Origin: Plastoroseomonas hellenica
GTDB lineage: Bacteria; Pseudomonadota; Alphaproteobacteria; Acetobacterales; Acetobacteraceae
Direction of reading: 5' to 3'
DNA length: 38,118 bases
Assembly: GCF_018129085.1 (NCBI RefSeq)
Contig: NZ_JAAGBB010000053.1
Coordinates: 1 to 38,118 of the forward strand
Both the position numbers and the translations under genes were made by a program. A model generated the notes under the pieces. It saw only the letters and a program-made list of their open reading frames with translations. It did no database searches and had not been told where the DNA came from. This document shows positions 37,535 to 38,118 of the stretch, one piece after another. Positions within the stretch are counted from its first letter, which is position 1. Every line of letters begins with the position of its first letter.

Positions 37535-38118
37535 TCAGCGGCGCCACCAGCCGCGGCGCTTCGGCAGGGCTTCCGCGGCATCGGCGCCGAGCACGATCGG
37601 CTGCACCGGCGGCGCCGCGACGGGTTCGTCGGCAATCGCGGCCTCAGTCCCCGCCAGCGGTGCGGCGGAGGGGGTGAAGGGCTCCGGATCGCTGGGCGTG
37701 ATCGGCTCCGGCTCGGTCGGATAGGCAGGCTCCGGCGTCGCCGGATGCGCGGGCTCGGGCTGCGGCACCGGGACCGGCTCGTGCGGGGGCGGCATCGGCT
37801 GGGGCGCCGGCTCCGGCGTCGCCGGTTCGACCGGCGGGTCGGAGGCCAGCGCCGCGATATCGGCCTCGACGGGTGCGGCGCGGCGCGGCGCGCGCGCGGC
37901 GGCCTCGGCCTGCGCCTCGGCGGCCGCCTCTGCGGCTTCCATCACCGAGAAGATGTCGTCGATCTGCCCGGCGAAGGGATCGGCCGGCGTGGGGCCGGCA
38001 TAGCGTGGCGCACGCGGTGGGCGCGGCGCCGGGCGCTGTTCCTCGGCCACAGGCTCGGCGGCAGGCGCCTCACCCTCGGGCGCGGCCTCGCTGCCCTCCA
38101 GCGCGTCGCCGCGCCGGC
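37535..38118 (-). CDS. rne: Ribonuclease E, C-terminal tail (5' part beyond window)
   Basis: About 194 codons of an open frame that continues past base 38118. The sequence is low-complexity, rich in Pro, Ala and Glu (for example PPVEPATPEPAPQPMPPPHE), as in the disordered degradosome scaffold of alphaproteobacterial RNase E. It ends LPKRRGWWRR. In Caulobacter RNase E a C-terminal GWW motif with flanking basic residues binds PNPase, and this ending is nearly the same. The upstream PVQPIVLG also recurs in RNase E tails. The catalytic S1/DNase-I-like part is not in the window, so the name rests on the tail alone. Another GWW-ended scaffold cannot be excluded. Confidence 0.72.
   Translation of the reverse strand, partial: RRGDALEGSEAAPEGEAPAAEPVAEEQRPAPRPPRAPRYAGPTPADPFAGQIDDIFSVMEAAEAAAEAQAEAAARAPRRAAPVEADIAALASDPPVEPATPEPAPQPMPPPHEPVPVPQPEPAHPATPEPAYPTEPEPITPSDPEPFTPSAAPLAGTEAAIADEPVAAPPVQPIVLGADAAEALPKRRGWWRR

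Noticed and set aside
1-38118. Defence island, CRISPR array, prophage, tRNA or rRNA genes
   Set aside because: No spaced direct repeats of CRISPR type, no cas, nuclease or phage structural motifs, and no tRNA cloverleaf were recognised; xerD is the only recombinase and fits the housekeeping locus.

Overview
The window is a stretch of a very GC-rich bacterial chromosome. Its gene content fits an alphaproteobacterium, most likely an Acetobacteraceae (Roseomonas-like) environmental heterotroph. The pointers are an xerD unit divergent from a fused aroK-aroB gene, an RNase E tail ending in the GWW motif that binds PNPase in Caulobacter, a prfB gene with a programmed frameshift, and an abundance of carboxylate uptake systems (Bug receptor, TRAP, MHS). 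The genus is inferred from style and gene order, not proven. No tRNA, rRNA, CRISPR array, phage or complete insertion sequence was seen.

Layout. 1-2624: 5' part of xerD with a small upstream membrane-protein gene, a 172-bp imperfect palindrome, and the bifunctional aroKB gene. 2878-5527: DUF2889 protein, aminotransferase and an exported hypothetical. 5686-8078 (minus): BtuB-like TonB receptor under a cobalamin riboswitch. 8144-12521 (minus): ExoD, enoyl-CoA hydratase, class III CoA-transferase, DUF3016 protein and Bug receptor, which together suggest uptake and CoA-dependent breakdown of an organic acid. 12770-13794 (minus): a 53-aa membrane protein with its own terminator, and an alpha/beta hydrolase. 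13977-18261: PAS-PAS-GAF-GGDEF-EAL protein, GNAT acetyltransferase and ferredoxin-NADP reductase. 18537-23750: a DUF6481-like coiled-coil protein and MarR on minus, then a complete TRAP transporter followed by a degenerate MhpD-like protein on plus. 23964-27778: MHS-family transporter and a PrpE-like acyl-CoA synthetase. 27793-32473 (minus): prfB, PBP1A and a DsbA-family protein. 32641-37524: an M48 peptidase remnant (minus), gamma-glutamyltransferase-like lipoprotein, second aminotransferase, and an ArsR regulator coupled to an MFS transporter. 37535-end (minus): the C-terminal tail of RNase E.

The most unusual layer is not a gene cluster but a dense set of short palindromic repeats of at least five types, several of which intrude into genes. 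One forms residues 4-37 of the BtuB precursor. Another forms residues 7-23 of an aminotransferase. A 60-bp element supplies the stop codons of two convergent genes, and another contains the stop codon and terminator of the PBP1A gene. One long palindrome fills the xerD/aroKB intergenic region and reaches the ribosome-binding site of the small gene. I did not find a convincing new defence or biosynthetic system.
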